A stretch of 64,000 nt of DNA from JAJZGK01 sp035538795 (GCA_035538795.1 DATLJS010000024.1:88999-152998); one strand, 5' to 3'; shown: positions 16,160 through 25,165, counted from the stretch's first letter. Program-made: numbers and translations. Notes: generated from the letters alone by a model not told the origin.

Positions 16160-18934
16160 ATGACTGCATCTTCCCTCCGGCATGTCACGCTGGTGGACGG
16201 CTCGGGCTTTATTTTCCGGGCCTTCCACGGGCTGCCCATGATGACGCGCCCCGACGGGGTGCCGGTGAACGCCGTCTACGGCTTTGCTTCGATGCTGATG
16301 AAGCTGATGCAGGAATCGTCGTCGGATCATCTGGCGGTGATCTTCGATGCGGGCAGAACCACCTTCCGCAGCGAAATCTATCCGGCCTACAAGGCCCACC
16401 GTCCCGAGCCGCCCGAGGAGCTGATTCCCCAGTTCGCCTTGATCCGCGACGCCGTGCGGGCCTTCAACGTGCCCTGCGTCGAACTGCCCGGCTTCGAGGC
16501 CGACGATCTGATCGCCACCTATGCCCGCCTGGCCCGCGAACAGAGCGCCCGCGTCACCATCGTTTCGTCGGACAAGGATCTGATGCAGCTGGTCGGCGAC
16601 GGGGTCGAGATGTTCGACCCCCTGAAAAGCCGCGTCATCGGTCCGGCCGAGGTCTTCGAGAAATTCGCCGTCTCTCCCGACAAGGTGATCGACGTTCAGG
16701 CTCTGGCCGGCGACTCCACCGACAATGTGCCGGGCGTGCCCGGTATCGGCATCAAGACCGCCGCCCAGTTGATCACCGAGTACGGCGATCTGGAAAGCCT
16801 GCTGGCCCGCGCCGGCGAGATCAAGCAGCCCAAGCGCCGCGAATCGCTGATCGAAAACGCGGAGCTGGCCCGCATCTCGCGCAAGCTGGTGGAGTTGCGC
16901 CAGGACGCTCCGGTGCCGGAGCCGTTGGACAGTTTCGGCCTGCGTCAGCCCGACCGTGCCGAGCTGCTGGCCTTCATCGACGCCCAGGGGTTCCGCAGCA
17001 TCCGCGCCCGTATCGAGCAGCATCTGAATGCTAACGGCGTATCTTCCGCCGTTGGTGCTTCCGACGCTTCGACCGAACCCGTCGTTCAGACGGTGCAGAC
17101 CGATTACGAGCTGATCCTGACCCAGGAGGCTTTGGAGCGCTGGGTCGCCGCCGCCCGCGGGGCAGGGGTGGTGGCAGTGGATACAGAAACCAATTCATTG
17201 GATTCGCTGCGCTGCGATCTGGTGGGCGTGTCCCTGTCGGTGGCGCCGGGTAAGGCTTGCTATATCCCGGTGATGCATTCCGACGGCCCGGCCCAGGGCG
17301 ATCTGCTGGGCGGCAACGGCCCCGCCGGTCCGGCCTTGCTGCCCAAGGCGGTTACGCTGTCGCTGCTGAAGCCGCTGCTGGAAGACAGCGGCGTGCTGAA
17401 GGTGGGGCACAATATCAAGTTCGACCTTCAAGTGCTGTCTCAAGCAGGTATCGGGGTCGATCCCATCGACGACACCATGCTGCTGTCCTACGTCCTGACC
17501 TGCGGCTTGCACGGTCAGGGCATGGACGAACTGGCGTCGCGCTATCTGAACCACCAGACCATTCCCTATTCCCAGGTTTGCGGCACCGGTAAAGGCCAGA
17601 TCACGTTCGACCGCGTGCCGCTGGACAAGGCCTTGGCCTATGCCGCCGAGGACGCCGACATCACTCTGCGTCTGCACCGGCTGTTCAAGGCCCGCCTGCT
17701 GGCCGAGCGTCTGGTCACCGTCTATGAAACCCTGGAGCGCCCGCTGGCCCAGGTGCTGGCCCACATGGAGCGCCAGGGCATCAAGGTCGACAAGGCCGAA
17801 CTTCAGGCCATGAGTGCCGAATTCGCCGGGCGCATGGCGGCGCTGGAGCGGGAAATCTGCGAGATGGCGGGTTTCGAGTTCAATGTCGGCTCGCCCAAGC
17901 AGTTGGGTGAAGTGCTGTTCGACAAGCTTCAGCTTCCCGGCGGCAAGAAAGGCAAGACCGGAGCCTATGCCACCGGCGCCGAAGTGCTGGAGCAACTGGC
18001 TCCGTTGCACCCCCTGCCGCAAAAAGTGCTCGACTGGCGTCAGATCGCCAAGCTGAAAAGCACCTATGCCGACGCCCTGGTGGAGCAGATCAACCCGGCC
18101 ACGGGCCGCGTCCACACCAGCTATTCCATGGCCGGCACCAGCACCGGGCGTCTGGCCTCGTCGGACCCGAATTTGCAGAACATCCCGATCCGTACCGAGG
18201 AAGGCCGCCGCATCCGCCGCGCCTTCATCGCCGAGCCGGGGCACAAGCTGCTGTCGGCCGACTATTCCCAGATCGAGCTGCGTCTGGTCGCCCATGTCGC
18301 CGACATCGAAGGGCTGAAGCAGGCTTTTCGCGACGGCGACGACGTTCACGCCATCACCGCCTCGCAGGTCTTCGGCGTGCCGGTGGAAGGCATGGACCCG
18401 ATGATCCGCCGTAAGGCCAAAGCCATCAATTTCGGCATCATCTACGGTATCAGCGCCTTCGGTCTGGCCCAGCAGCTGGGCATTCCCAACGGCGAGGCCA
18501 AAAGCTACATCGACGCCTATTTCGCCAAATATCCGGAAATCCGCGCCTATATGGAGCGGACCAAGGAAGACGCCCGCACCAACGGCTATGTCACCACCCT
18601 GTTCGGACGCAAATGCTTCGTGCAGGGCATCGGCGAAAAGAATCCGGCCATGCGGGCTTTCGCCGAACGCGCCGCCATCAACGCCCCCATCCAGGGCGGT
18701 GCCGCCGACATCATCAAGCGCGCCATGATCCGTCTGCCTGACGCCTTGAAGGCCGAGAATTTATCGGCCCGCATGCTGCTGCAAGTCCATGACGAACTGA
18801 TCTTCGAAGTCCCCGACGCCGAGATCGAAGCCACCCGCGCGGTGGTCAAGCGCGTCATGGAAGCGGCGGCCGAACTGGATGTGCCGCTGGTAGTGGAAAC
18901 CGGCGTGGCGGCCAGTTGGGCCGAGGCGCATTGA
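16160..18934 (+). CDS. polA: DNA polymerase I
   Basis: The protein has 924 residues and all three Pol I domains. A 5'-3' flap exonuclease occupies about 1-300 (VDGSGFIFRAFHG, ELPGFEADDLIATYA). The 3'-5' proofreading domain spans about 325-515 and keeps its metal ligands in VDTETNSLD, unlike Pol I of Thermus or Bacillus. The polymerase has motif A SADYSQIELR (about 700), the O-helix RRKAKAINFGIIYG and motif C QVHDELIFE (about 875). It fills gaps and removes primers. It appears monocistronic. Confidence 0.98.
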   Translation: MTASSLRHVTLVDGSGFIFRAFHGLPMMTRPDGVPVNAVYGFASMLMKLMQESSSDHLAVIFDAGRTTFRSEIYPAYKAHRPEPPEELIPQFALIRDAVRAFNVPCVELPGFEADDLIATYARLAREQSARVTIVSSDKDLMQLVGDGVEMFDPLKSRVIGPAEVFEKFAVSPDKVIDVQALAGDSTDNVPGVPGIGIKTAAQLITEYGDLESLLARAGEIKQPKRRESLIENAELARISRKLVELRQDAPVPEPLDSFGLRQPDRAELLAFIDAQGFRSIRARIEQHLNANGVSSAVGASDASTEPVVQTVQTDYELILTQEALERWVAAARGAGVVAVDTETNSLDSLRCDLVGVSLSVAPGKACYIPVMHSDGPAQGDLLGGNGPAGPALLPKAVTLSLLKPLLEDSGVLKVGHNIKFDLQVLSQAGIGVDPIDDTMLLSYVLTCGLHGQGMDELASRYLNHQTIPYSQVCGTGKGQITFDRVPLDKALAYAAEDADITLRLHRLFKARLLAERLVTVYETLERPLAQVLAHMERQGIKVDKAELQAMSAEFAGRMAALEREICEMAGFEFNVGSPKQLGEVLFDKLQLPGGKKGKTGAYATGAEVLEQLAPLHPLPQKVLDWRQIAKLKSTYADALVEQINPATGRVHTSYSMAGTSTGRLASSDPNLQNIPIRTEEGRRIRRAFIAEPGHKLLSADYSQIELRLVAHVADIEGLKQAFRDGDDVHAITASQVFGVPVEGMDPMIRRKAKAINFGIIYGISAFGLAQQLGIPNGEAKSYIDAYFAKYPEIRAYMERTKEDARTNGYVTTLFGRKCFVQGIGEKNPAMRAFAERAAINAPIQGGAADIIKRAMIRLPDALKAENLSARMLLQVHDELIFEVPDAEIEATRAVVKRVMEAAAELDVPLVVETGVAASWAEAH

Positions 18935-19015
18935 GTCTGGCCCTGCCGTTCATATTAGCTTCAGGTAAAGTAATGTATCCTGTCTGATGCGTCCCCCTGA
19001 TATGGGAGTACCATC

Positions 19016-19495
19016 ATGAACAAGATTCTAAGAATACTGGCGGTTTTGGCTTCCGTTGTGCTGCCTGTGGCGGGAGCGGCGGCTCAAGGCTATGGCGCGG
19101 GTGGCAATATGGGTGGCGGCCTGATGCAGGGCAACGGCTCCATGAGCGGGCAGGCCCAGCGCGGACCCGGCCGCTATATGCCTGATCCCGCCACCTTGCC
19201 GGCCTTGAAAGACAAACTGGCCATCAGCGAACAGCAGGAACCCCAGTGGAAGGCCTATAGCGACGCCGCCTCCAATCTTTGGGATCTGCGGCAATCCATG
19301 CGGGCGGCGGCGCCAGGCTCGAACGCAACCCCGGAAGAGCGCCAGAAAATCCGCCAGTCCCATCGCGAAGCCGCGCTGACGGCCCACGGCGAAACCCGTA
19401 AGGCGCGGGACGATCTGTCGGCGGTCCTGACCCCGGATCAGCGAAAGATTTTTGACCAGGAAGCCCCGCCCATGCCGACGAGAATGCCTCGCTAG
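19016..19495 (+). CDS. Periplasmic Spy/CpxP-like protein with LTxxQ motif
   Basis: The 159-residue product has a cleavable signal peptide (cut near AGAAAQ) and a Gly/Met-rich stretch (about 24-50). A helical region follows that ends with LTPDQRKIFD, the LTxxQ signature of Spy/CpxP periplasmic chaperones and metal-responsive proteins. The Met/Gly-rich head might bind metal. An envelope-stress or chaperone role is inferred. It is followed directly by a strong terminator. Confidence 0.75.
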   Translation: MNKILRILAVLASVVLPVAGAAAQGYGAGGNMGGGLMQGNGSMSGQAQRGPGRYMPDPATLPALKDKLAISEQQEPQWKAYSDAASNLWDLRQSMRAAAPGSNATPEERQKIRQSHREAALTAHGETRKARDDLSAVLTPDQRKIFDQEAPPMPTRMPR

Positions 19496-19502
19496 AAAGC
19501 AA

Positions 19503-19541
19503 AAAAGGGGGGAAAGGCCCGTATGGCCTTCCCCCCCTTTT
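19503..19541. terminator. Bidirectional terminator between the Spy-like gene and folD
   Basis: AAAAGGGGGG plus AAAGGCC pair with GGCCTT plus CCCCCCCTTTT around a CGTAT loop. A-rich and T-rich flanks lie on both sides, so it can end transcripts from both strands of this convergent pair. Confidence 0.8.
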
Positions 19542-19557
19542 GATAATAGGGACGCTT

Positions 19558-20454
19558 TCAGAGAACTTCCGTGAACGGCAGGTCGTTCTGGCGGCAGCAG
19601 GCTTCCAGGGCGTTGCGCAGCAGCACGGCAATGGTCATCGGGCCGACGCCGCCGGGAACCGGGGTGATGGCGCCCGCGACTTCGGCGCATTCCTTGTAGG
19701 CGACGTCGCCCACCAGCTTGGTCTTGCCGGGTTCCGAGCCGGGCACGCGGTTGATGCCCACGTCGATGACGGTGGCGCCGGGCTTGATCCAGCCGGCCTT
19801 GACCATTTCGGGCTGACCGACGGCGGCGACGACGATGTCGGCTTGACGGCATTCGCCCGGCAGATCCTTGGTCTTGGAATGGGCGACGACGACGGTGCAG
19901 GATTCCCGCAGCAGCAGCTGGGCCATGGGCTTGCCGACGATGTTCGAGCGGCCCAGGACGATGGCCTTCTTGCCGGCCAGCGATCCCAATTCGCGCTTCA
20001 GCAGCAGGATGCAGCCCAGCGGCGTACAGGGGATTAGCGCTTCGCCGCCGGTGGACAGACGGCCGACATTGACGGGATGGAAGCCGTCCACGTCTTTGGC
20101 CGGGTCGATGGCGTCGATGACTTTCTGCGCGTCGATCTGTTTGGGCAGGGGCAACTGCACCAGGATGCCGTTGACGGCCGGGTCGGCGTTCAGCTTGGCC
20201 ACCAGGGCCAGCAGATCGGCCTCCGACGTGGTGTCGGGCAGCTTGTGTTCGAACGAGTTCATGCCGGCCTGCTTGGTCTGTTCGTTCTTGTTGCGAACAT
20301 AAACCTGGCTGGCCGGATCTTCGCCCACCAGCACCACGGCGAGGCCGGGCGTGACGCCGTGCTTGGCCTTCAGGTCGGCGACGCGCTCGCCGACGGCGGC
20401 GCGCAGGGCGGCGGCGGTGGCTTTTCCGTCGATGACTTTCGCTTGCTGGGTCAT
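19558..20454 (-). CDS. folD: Methylenetetrahydrofolate dehydrogenase / cyclohydrolase
   Basis: The protein has 298 residues. Family signatures include the catalytic region YVRNKNEQTKQAG, GILVQLPLPKQI, DVDGFHPVNVGRL, the Rossmann segment AIVLGRSNIVGKPMA and TPVPGGVGPMT at the C-terminus. It interconverts 5,10-methylene-, methenyl- and 10-formyl-tetrahydrofolate with NADP. Its ATG overlaps the yggU stop (ATGA), so the two are translationally coupled in a yggT-yggU-folD operon. Confidence 0.97.
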   Translation of the reverse strand: MTQQAKVIDGKATAAALRAAVGERVADLKAKHGVTPGLAVVLVGEDPASQVYVRNKNEQTKQAGMNSFEHKLPDTTSEADLLALVAKLNADPAVNGILVQLPLPKQIDAQKVIDAIDPAKDVDGFHPVNVGRLSTGGEALIPCTPLGCILLLKRELGSLAGKKAIVLGRSNIVGKPMAQLLLRESCTVVVAHSKTKDLPGECRQADIVVAAVGQPEMVKAGWIKPGATVIDVGINRVPGSEPGKTKLVGDVAYKECAEVAGAITPVPGGVGPMTIAVLLRNALEACCRQNDLPFTEVL

Positions 20455-20774
20455 GGCTTCCTCACGCTTTCGAGAATACGGCGCGCCAACTCGTCGGGCT
20501 CGCCTTCGATGAACAGGGTTTTGCGCCGGTCGGTGGCGCCGGCGATGATGTCGATCCGGCTTTTCGCCACCTTCCACCGCTTGGACAAAAGGGCGATCAG
20601 CGCGGCGTTGGCCTTGCCGTCTTCCGGCACCGTGGTCACCGATACCTTCAGCACCGCGCCGCCGTCGGCCCCGAGGGCGATTTCGCCGATTTGGTCGCGG
20701 GATGCCTTGGGTGTCAGGCGCAAAGCCAGCCGCACGCCCCCTTCGACGCGGGTGATCGGCGTGGCTTCGGCCAA
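20451..20774 (-). CDS. yggU: DUF167 / YggU family protein
   Basis: The 107-residue protein has the family motifs LRLTPKASRDQIG, VTTVPEDGKANAALIALLSK and the SGATDRRK-like AGATDRRKTL. The fold is known, but the biochemical role is not. The likely start is a TTG directly abutting the yggT TAA stop, an unusual start choice compensated by tight coupling. The gene pairs with yggT as in many proteobacteria. Confidence 0.88.
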   Translation of the reverse strand: MAEATPITRVEGGVRLALRLTPKASRDQIGEIALGADGGAVLKVSVTTVPEDGKANAALIALLSKRWKVAKSRIDIIAGATDRRKTLFIEGEPDELARRILESVRKP

Positions 20775-21071
20775 TTAAAAGCTGCGGGTGATCATGGGCA
20801 GATACATCTGGATCAGCCACAGGATGAGGAACAGCAGAACCGGCGACAAATCCAAAGCGCCGGTGTTGGGCATGATCTTGCGCAACGGGCGCAGCGCCGG
20901 CTCGGTCACGCGATACAGCAGATCCATGATGGCATAGACGGCGCGGTTGCGGGTGTTCAGCACATTGAACGAGATCAGCCAGCTCATGACGATAGAAGCC
21001 AGCACCAGCAGCTTGAACAGCTCGATGGCGTAATTGATCACGATGATGATGGGCATCATCCACTCGGACAT
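20775..21071 (-). CDS. yggT: YggT family inner-membrane protein
   Basis: The 98-residue protein has two hydrophobic segments (about 8-30 and 75-93), with VTEPALRPLRKIMP between them, a YggT hallmark. YggT proteins are linked to cell-division-site organisation and osmotic tolerance in some bacteria; the role here is inferred. It is the first gene of the yggT-yggU-folD unit. Confidence 0.88.
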   Translation of the reverse strand: MSEWMMPIIIVINYAIELFKLLVLASIVMSWLISFNVLNTRNRAVYAIMDLLYRVTEPALRPLRKIMPNTGALDLSPVLLFLILWLIQMYLPMITRSF

Positions 21072-21204
21072 GACGGGGATTCCCGGACAGATGAAATCGA
21101 GCGCTAACCTAGCGGCTCGCTCCCGCAGGCGCAAGAGGTGGGGTGGAGCCGCAAGCCGGGCTTGACAGGATGCCGCCCTTTCTCCCATTATCCGGCCCTC
21201 GTGT

Positions 21205-21280
21205 GGGGCCGTAGCTCAGCTGGGAGAGCGACGCGTTCGCAATGCGTAGGTCGGGAGTTCGATCCTCCTCGGCTCCACCA
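21205..21280 (+). tRNA. tRNA-Ala (anticodon CGC)
   Basis: The 76-nt cloverleaf has the encoded CCA. The acceptor GGGGCCG pairs with CGGCTCC. The anticodon stem ACGCG/TGCGT holds the loop TTCGCAA, and the T-loop TTCGATC is present. The gene sits alone between the yggT promoter region and the hemerythrin gene. Confidence 0.95.
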
Positions 21281-21365
21281 ATTTCCCTTCAGGCTTAAAT
21301 CGCCGCCGCGCCGTCCGTTTGGACCGCGCCGCTGGCGCCTGAATTCCCCGAATCCGTCTGTTTGA

Positions 21366-21788
21366 TCAGGCCGCCTGGTCGTACAGGTCGTAGAGCTGGC
21401 TGTCCTCGCAGCTGATGCGTCGGCTGAGAGCGGCCAGAATCTTACGGGTCTGATCGATGAAACCCTGAGGATCGCGGGAGATGACCGACGGACCGGGCCA
21501 GCGGTGGCGGTAATCGTCGAAGCTGGCCTTCATGCCGCCCATCTCGGCCTGAAACTTGCGGGCTGTCTCGCGGATCTGGGCGTCGGCGTGGTTCAGCATG
21601 CGGGGATAAAGGGTGGCGTCCTCGATAGCCAGATGGACGCCGAATTTGCCGAACAGTTCACGGACGACGGTCGCCACCGGGCCCGGATCGGCTGTCACCG
21701 CCTGTAGATTCAAAAGCTGTTCAATGCGGGCGGTGAGATCACGGACTTCGGTGTGATGGTGGCGGAAAATTTCGGTCTTGCTGCTCAT
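21366..21788 (-). CDS. Hemerythrin HHE-domain protein
   Basis: The 140-residue helical protein has the HHE cation-binding pattern: FRHHHTEVRDL (helix A), HLAIEDATLYPRM (helix with H/E ligands) and a final ISCEDSQLYDLY. Such proteins bind O2, NO or iron in the cytoplasm; related proteins take part in nitrosative stress defence. It is divergent from a Crp/Fnr regulator with one palindromic operator between the two genes, which suggests regulation by that protein. GGAGG precedes the ATG. Confidence 0.8.
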   Translation of the reverse strand: MSSKTEIFRHHHTEVRDLTARIEQLLNLQAVTADPGPVATVVRELFGKFGVHLAIEDATLYPRMLNHADAQIRETARKFQAEMGGMKASFDDYRHRWPGPSVISRDPQGFIDQTRKILAALSRRISCEDSQLYDLYDQAA

Positions 21789-21846
21789 GGCGGCCTCCAG
21801 CGGGGTTGCGTTGGCGCCGACTATGCCGGCAATGGAGCGTTGGGTC

Positions 21847-21862
21847 TTTGCGCCGGCGCAAA
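21847..21862. promoter_or_regulatory. Crp/Fnr-type palindromic operator
   Basis: TTTGCGCCGGCGCAAA is a perfect 16-bp palindrome. It contains TTG-N8-CAA, the half-site geometry of Crp/Fnr/NnrR/Dnr binding sites. It lies 22 bp before the regulator gene at 21885 and 58 bp before the divergent hemerythrin gene, well placed to control both. Confidence 0.65.
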
Positions 21863-21884
21863 TAACATACTATATTAATCGGCT

Positions 21885-22580
21885 ATGAAGGCTCGCCTCG
21901 ATTTCCGCAAAAATCCCCTGTTCAAAGGCGTTAACGGTTGCGACATCGCGTTACTGCTGGGGCGGGCACGCGAAAAAACCGCAGTCCGTAAGTCTTCTTT
22001 CTTTCATGAGGGCGATCCTGCCGCCCATTGCTTTCTTCTGATCGCGGGGCGGCTCAAGCTGGTGCAAAGCAATGCGGACGGCGTTCAGGTGGCCACCCGT
22101 TTCGTCGGTCCGGGCGAGATGTTCGGTTGGGCGGGCATCATGGGCGGGAACGGATATCCGGCCGCCGCGCAGGCCATGGCCGACAGCTTGGCCTTATGCT
22201 GGGACGCGGACGTGATTCGTCAGGCCATGCTGGCGTCGTCGCGGTTGGCGGTGAACGCCTTGGACCTGATCGGCGCCCGCCTGCGCGAGGCCCAGGACCG
22301 GCTGCGGGAATTGGCGACGGAGCGGGTCGAGCGACGCATCGCCCGCGCCCTGCTGCGGCTTGCGGCGAGTGCCACCGATGGCGGTGAAGCCTCGGCGGCG
22401 GTGACCTTCGACTTTCCCCTGTCCCGCCAGGATCTGGCCGAAATCAGCGGCACCACGCTTTATACCGTCAGCCGTGTCCTGACCGGGTGGGAACAGGCGG
22501 AAATCGTCCGGGCGGGCCGGCAAAGCCTGACGCTGCGCAATCCCGCCGCCTTGGCCGCAATGGTGGAGCAGGCGGAGTGA
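21885..22580 (+). CDS. Crp/Fnr family transcriptional regulator
   Basis: The 231-residue protein has an N-terminal cyclic-nucleotide-like sensor barrel (about 15-130) and a C-terminal winged helix with recognition segment SRQDLAEISGTTLYTVSRVL (about 180-200). It lacks the cluster of N-terminal cysteines that ligates the Fe-S cluster in FNR, so it resembles the Dnr/NnrR-like branch that responds to NO or redox through heme. The divergent hemerythrin gene and shared palindrome support that reading. The signal remains unproven. Confidence 0.85.
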   Translation: MKARLDFRKNPLFKGVNGCDIALLLGRAREKTAVRKSSFFHEGDPAAHCFLLIAGRLKLVQSNADGVQVATRFVGPGEMFGWAGIMGGNGYPAAAQAMADSLALCWDADVIRQAMLASSRLAVNALDLIGARLREAQDRLRELATERVERRIARALLRLAASATDGGEASAAVTFDFPLSRQDLAEISGTTLYTVSRVLTGWEQAEIVRAGRQSLTLRNPAALAAMVEQAE

Positions 22581-22595
22581 GAAACTGCCGGCGGG

Positions 22596-23702
22596 CTATG
22601 CCGAGAGGCTGTGCCCATCGTCCTGTTCTTCATGGTAACGGGCGCGGATGGCATCCATTTCCGGTAAATTCTTAAGAAAGGCCGCGACCAGTTCCGGGTC
22701 GAAATGCTGCCCCCGGTTTTCCAGCATATGGGCGACGACGCGCTCCTGTGGCCAGGGCTCCTTATAGGGGCGGGCGGACAGGAGGGCGTCGTAAACATCG
22801 CAAATGGCGGCGATGCGGCCTTCCAGGGGGATCTCTTCACCTTTCAGACCGGCGGGATAGCCGGCGCCGTCCCAGCGTTCATGGTGGGTCAGGGAAATGC
22901 GCTTGGCCATGCGGATGACCTCGGCCGTGTTGTCGGGAATGATTTCGCCGCCGATGGTGGGATGGCGGCGCATCACTTCCAGTTCGTCGATTCCCAGACG
23001 TCCGGGTTTCAAAAGGATGTCGTCAGGAATGCCGATCTTGCCGACGTCGTGCAGCGGGCTGGCGACCAGGATCATCTGAGCCCATTTCTGATCCTTGCCG
23101 ATCGCCAGGGCCAGAGCCTGGCACATCCGGCTCATGCGCATCAGGTGCGCCCCGGTTTCGTTGTCGCGGAATTCGCCGGCGCGGGCCAAGCTGAAATTCA
23201 GCTCGTTCGACATGTCTTCCAGGGCGCCGACGATCGATCCGTAATAGGTGGAAACCGCCAGGCCCATATCAAGGAACACGGCGCGGTTGACGGCATGCAG
23301 AACGCGGCGCTGCTGGTCCGGACGGTCCTGGTACAGATCGGTGATCAGCGAGACCAGGGCATCCAGAACCACCGAATAGGCGCCGGTATAGAACATCAGA
23401 TCGACGCCGACATGGTAATGGGTGCGGCCGATGTTTTGGGCGGCGGCCAGATAATCGTCATCGAAGCGGCCGGCTAGAACGAATGTCAGCCAATGCTTTT
23501 TCTGCGCTTGACGGGCATGGCCCATGGAATAGGGAGCGGCAAATAACGCGGCGGCGGCTTGGCTGGAGGTGATGCGCTCATAGAAAACATCCATGATGCC
23601 ATCCATGTGGGGTTCCACCACGGGGGCGAAATCGCGGAGCGTCGCGATGGTCTCGTCATCCATCGACAGAAAAGAAATCCATCGGCCAAGTTCAAGCGCC
23701 AT
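22596..23702 (-). CDS. Globin-coupled sensor HD-GYP protein (probable c-di-GMP phosphodiesterase)
   Basis: Residues about 5-160 form a protoglobin-type sensor with the proximal heme histidine H95 in NIGRTHYHVGV, as in HemAT-like sensors. Residues about 170-350 are an HD-GYP domain with the metal pair H218-D219 in LHDVGKIGIPDDIL, and HHERWDGAGYP carrying the GYP motif. The predicted activity is hydrolysis of cyclic-di-GMP controlled by O2 or NO bound at the heme. Globins more often couple to GGDEF or methyl-accepting domains than to HD-GYP. It converges with the Crp/Fnr gene. Confidence 0.85.
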   Translation of the reverse strand: MALELGRWISFLSMDDETIATLRDFAPVVEPHMDGIMDVFYERITSSQAAAALFAAPYSMGHARQAQKKHWLTFVLAGRFDDDYLAAAQNIGRTHYHVGVDLMFYTGAYSVVLDALVSLITDLYQDRPDQQRRVLHAVNRAVFLDMGLAVSTYYGSIVGALEDMSNELNFSLARAGEFRDNETGAHLMRMSRMCQALALAIGKDQKWAQMILVASPLHDVGKIGIPDDILLKPGRLGIDELEVMRRHPTIGGEIIPDNTAEVIRMAKRISLTHHERWDGAGYPAGLKGEEIPLEGRIAAICDVYDALLSARPYKEPWPQERVVAHMLENRGQHFDPELVAAFLKNLPEMDAIRARYHEEQDDGHSLSA

Positions 23703-23915
23703 TGCCGTTCCCCCGTTATGCCGGCCCGATCGCGCGCAGGTTTTGACCTGGATAGGTTAATGACCGTGCCTTTTATCAAGGCATCGTAGCCGACGACGGC
23801 CTATAATCCAGAGGGAATTTATGCCTTTTCCAGTATCTTAAAAATTGAAATATCCAAAACGGGTAGACCGCTCCTGAGAGGTCGTCCCGTTCGTCAATGC
23901 GATTGCCTGTGGCTT

Positions 23916-24533
23916 TCAGTCTTTGACCGGAGACAGCGCGTCGGCGATGTAAAGGCGCAGCAAGGTCCGAATCTCGTCGATCAGAAAGTCACGGTCTTCC
24001 CCATTCTCCGAGGCGAAGAGAGGAACCAGCTTCAGAAGCTGCAGCAGCAACAGGCCTTTTCGTTCCGCCATGGCGGGCGGCAAGGCGGGGTTGGCCCTGG
24101 TCAGTAAAGCCGCGAGCCGGGTCCGCAGGCTTTGGCGCAGCGTAAGGCGCTTGTCGGTCGCATCGCTGCGAAGGTCGATCAGAGCCAGGGCGGCGGCCCG
24201 GTCCGTCTGCAGTTCAAGCTTCAGGGCCACCAGCGCGCCGGCCAGCTCCGACGGGGAAAGATGCGCGGCCTGTCCGGTCAAGGCGTCGAGCGCCGCCGTC
24301 ATACGCTCGCCGTAACGGCTCAGCAGGGCGTCCGCCAAAATTTCTTTCGTCGGAAAGAAGCGATAAAGCGAGCCGATGGCCGTGCGGGCGTTGGCGGCGA
24401 TCTCGGTCATGGTGGTGGCGTCATAACCCTTTTCGGCGAACAGCGCCGCCGCCGCCGCTAGGATCGCCGAGACCCGTTGACGGCCGCGTTGACGTTTCGG
24501 CTCCAGCGCCGCCATTGACTTTTGCGAGGACAT
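23916..24533 (-). CDS. TetR family transcriptional regulator
   Basis: The 205-residue protein has an N-terminal helix-turn-helix (ILAAAAALFAEKGYDATTMTEIAANARTAIGSLYRFF split over about residues 25-62) and a variable ligand-binding C-terminus. The ATG at 24533 is preferred over an in-frame TTG two codons earlier, given AAGGA upstream. It is divergent from a cysteine-hydrolase-fold gene. An inverted repeat in the 58-bp gap is the presumed operator for both. Confidence 0.88.
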   Translation of the reverse strand: MSSQKSMAALEPKRQRGRQRVSAILAAAAALFAEKGYDATTMTEIAANARTAIGSLYRFFPTKEILADALLSRYGERMTAALDALTGQAAHLSPSELAGALVALKLELQTDRAAALALIDLRSDATDKRLTLRQSLRTRLAALLTRANPALPPAMAERKGLLLLQLLKLVPLFASENGEDRDFLIDEIRTLLRLYIADALSPVKD

Positions 24534-24548
24534 CCTCAACTATCCTTT

Positions 24549-24566
24549 TGCGAGACTACCCTCGCA
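24549..24566. promoter_or_regulatory. Candidate TetR operator
   Basis: TGCGAG and CTCGCA form a perfect inverted repeat with a 6-bp spacer, 15 bp upstream of the tetR start and 25 bp upstream of the divergent gene. The position and symmetry suit a TetR dimer that represses both genes. Confidence 0.55.
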
Positions 24567-24591
24567 TATCATGTCCGCAAAGGTCCTGCCA

Positions 24592-25164
24592 ATGTCCGCG
24601 TTCGAATCCCGCAGCACAGCCTTGGTTCTGATCGATCTTCAAAACGGCATTGTCGGCCAGCCGTGGGAACCCCATGACTCCGCCGGAATCGTCGCCCGGT
24701 CACGGACTTTGGCGGATCGTTTCCGTGCCGCCGGGGCGCCGGTGGTGCTGGTGCGGGTGGCGTTCGCCGCCGATTTCGCCGATGCGCCGGGCCAGAATGT
24801 CGATCAGCCCGTGGCCCTGCCCAAGGGCGGGTTGCCGCCCGAATGGAGCCAATTGGTCGAAGGATTGGCCCAGCCCGGGGACCTGCTGATCACCAAGCGT
24901 CAATGGGGCGCTTTCCACGGCACCGAGCTGGATCTGCAATTGCGTCGCCGCGGCATCAAGACGGTGGTGCTGGGCGGTATCGCCACCAATATCGGCGTGG
25001 AATCCACGGCGCTGCAGGCATGGGAACATGGCTATGACCTGGTCCTGGCCGAGGATCTGTGCGCCGGGCCTTCGGCCGAACTGCACGCCATGGCCTTCAA
25101 ACATATCTTTCCCCGGCTGTCGCGGGTGATGCGCAGCGATGCGATCGCTCTGGCGGCGTCCTGA
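24592..25164 (+). CDS. Isochorismatase-family hydrolase with Gly in place of the catalytic Cys
   Basis: The 190-residue Rossmann-like protein opens with TALVLIDLQNGIVG (acidic Asp) and has a Lys in ITKRQWGAF. In cysteine hydrolases of this fold the nucleophile Cys sits in a TNxCVxxT motif. Here the segment is ATNIGVESTA, with Gly at that place. True isochorismatases also lack that Cys, so the enzyme is not necessarily dead, but it cannot be a nicotinamidase-type amidase. The start at 24592 has AAAGG upstream; an ATG at 24571 is also in frame. It is coupled to the AbrB gene one base away. Confidence 0.78.
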   Translation: MSAFESRSTALVLIDLQNGIVGQPWEPHDSAGIVARSRTLADRFRAAGAPVVLVRVAFAADFADAPGQNVDQPVALPKGGLPPEWSQLVEGLAQPGDLLITKRQWGAFHGTELDLQLRRRGIKTVVLGGIATNIGVESTALQAWEHGYDLVLAEDLCAGPSAELHAMAFKHIFPRLSRVMRSDAIALAAS

Positions 25165-25165
25165 T

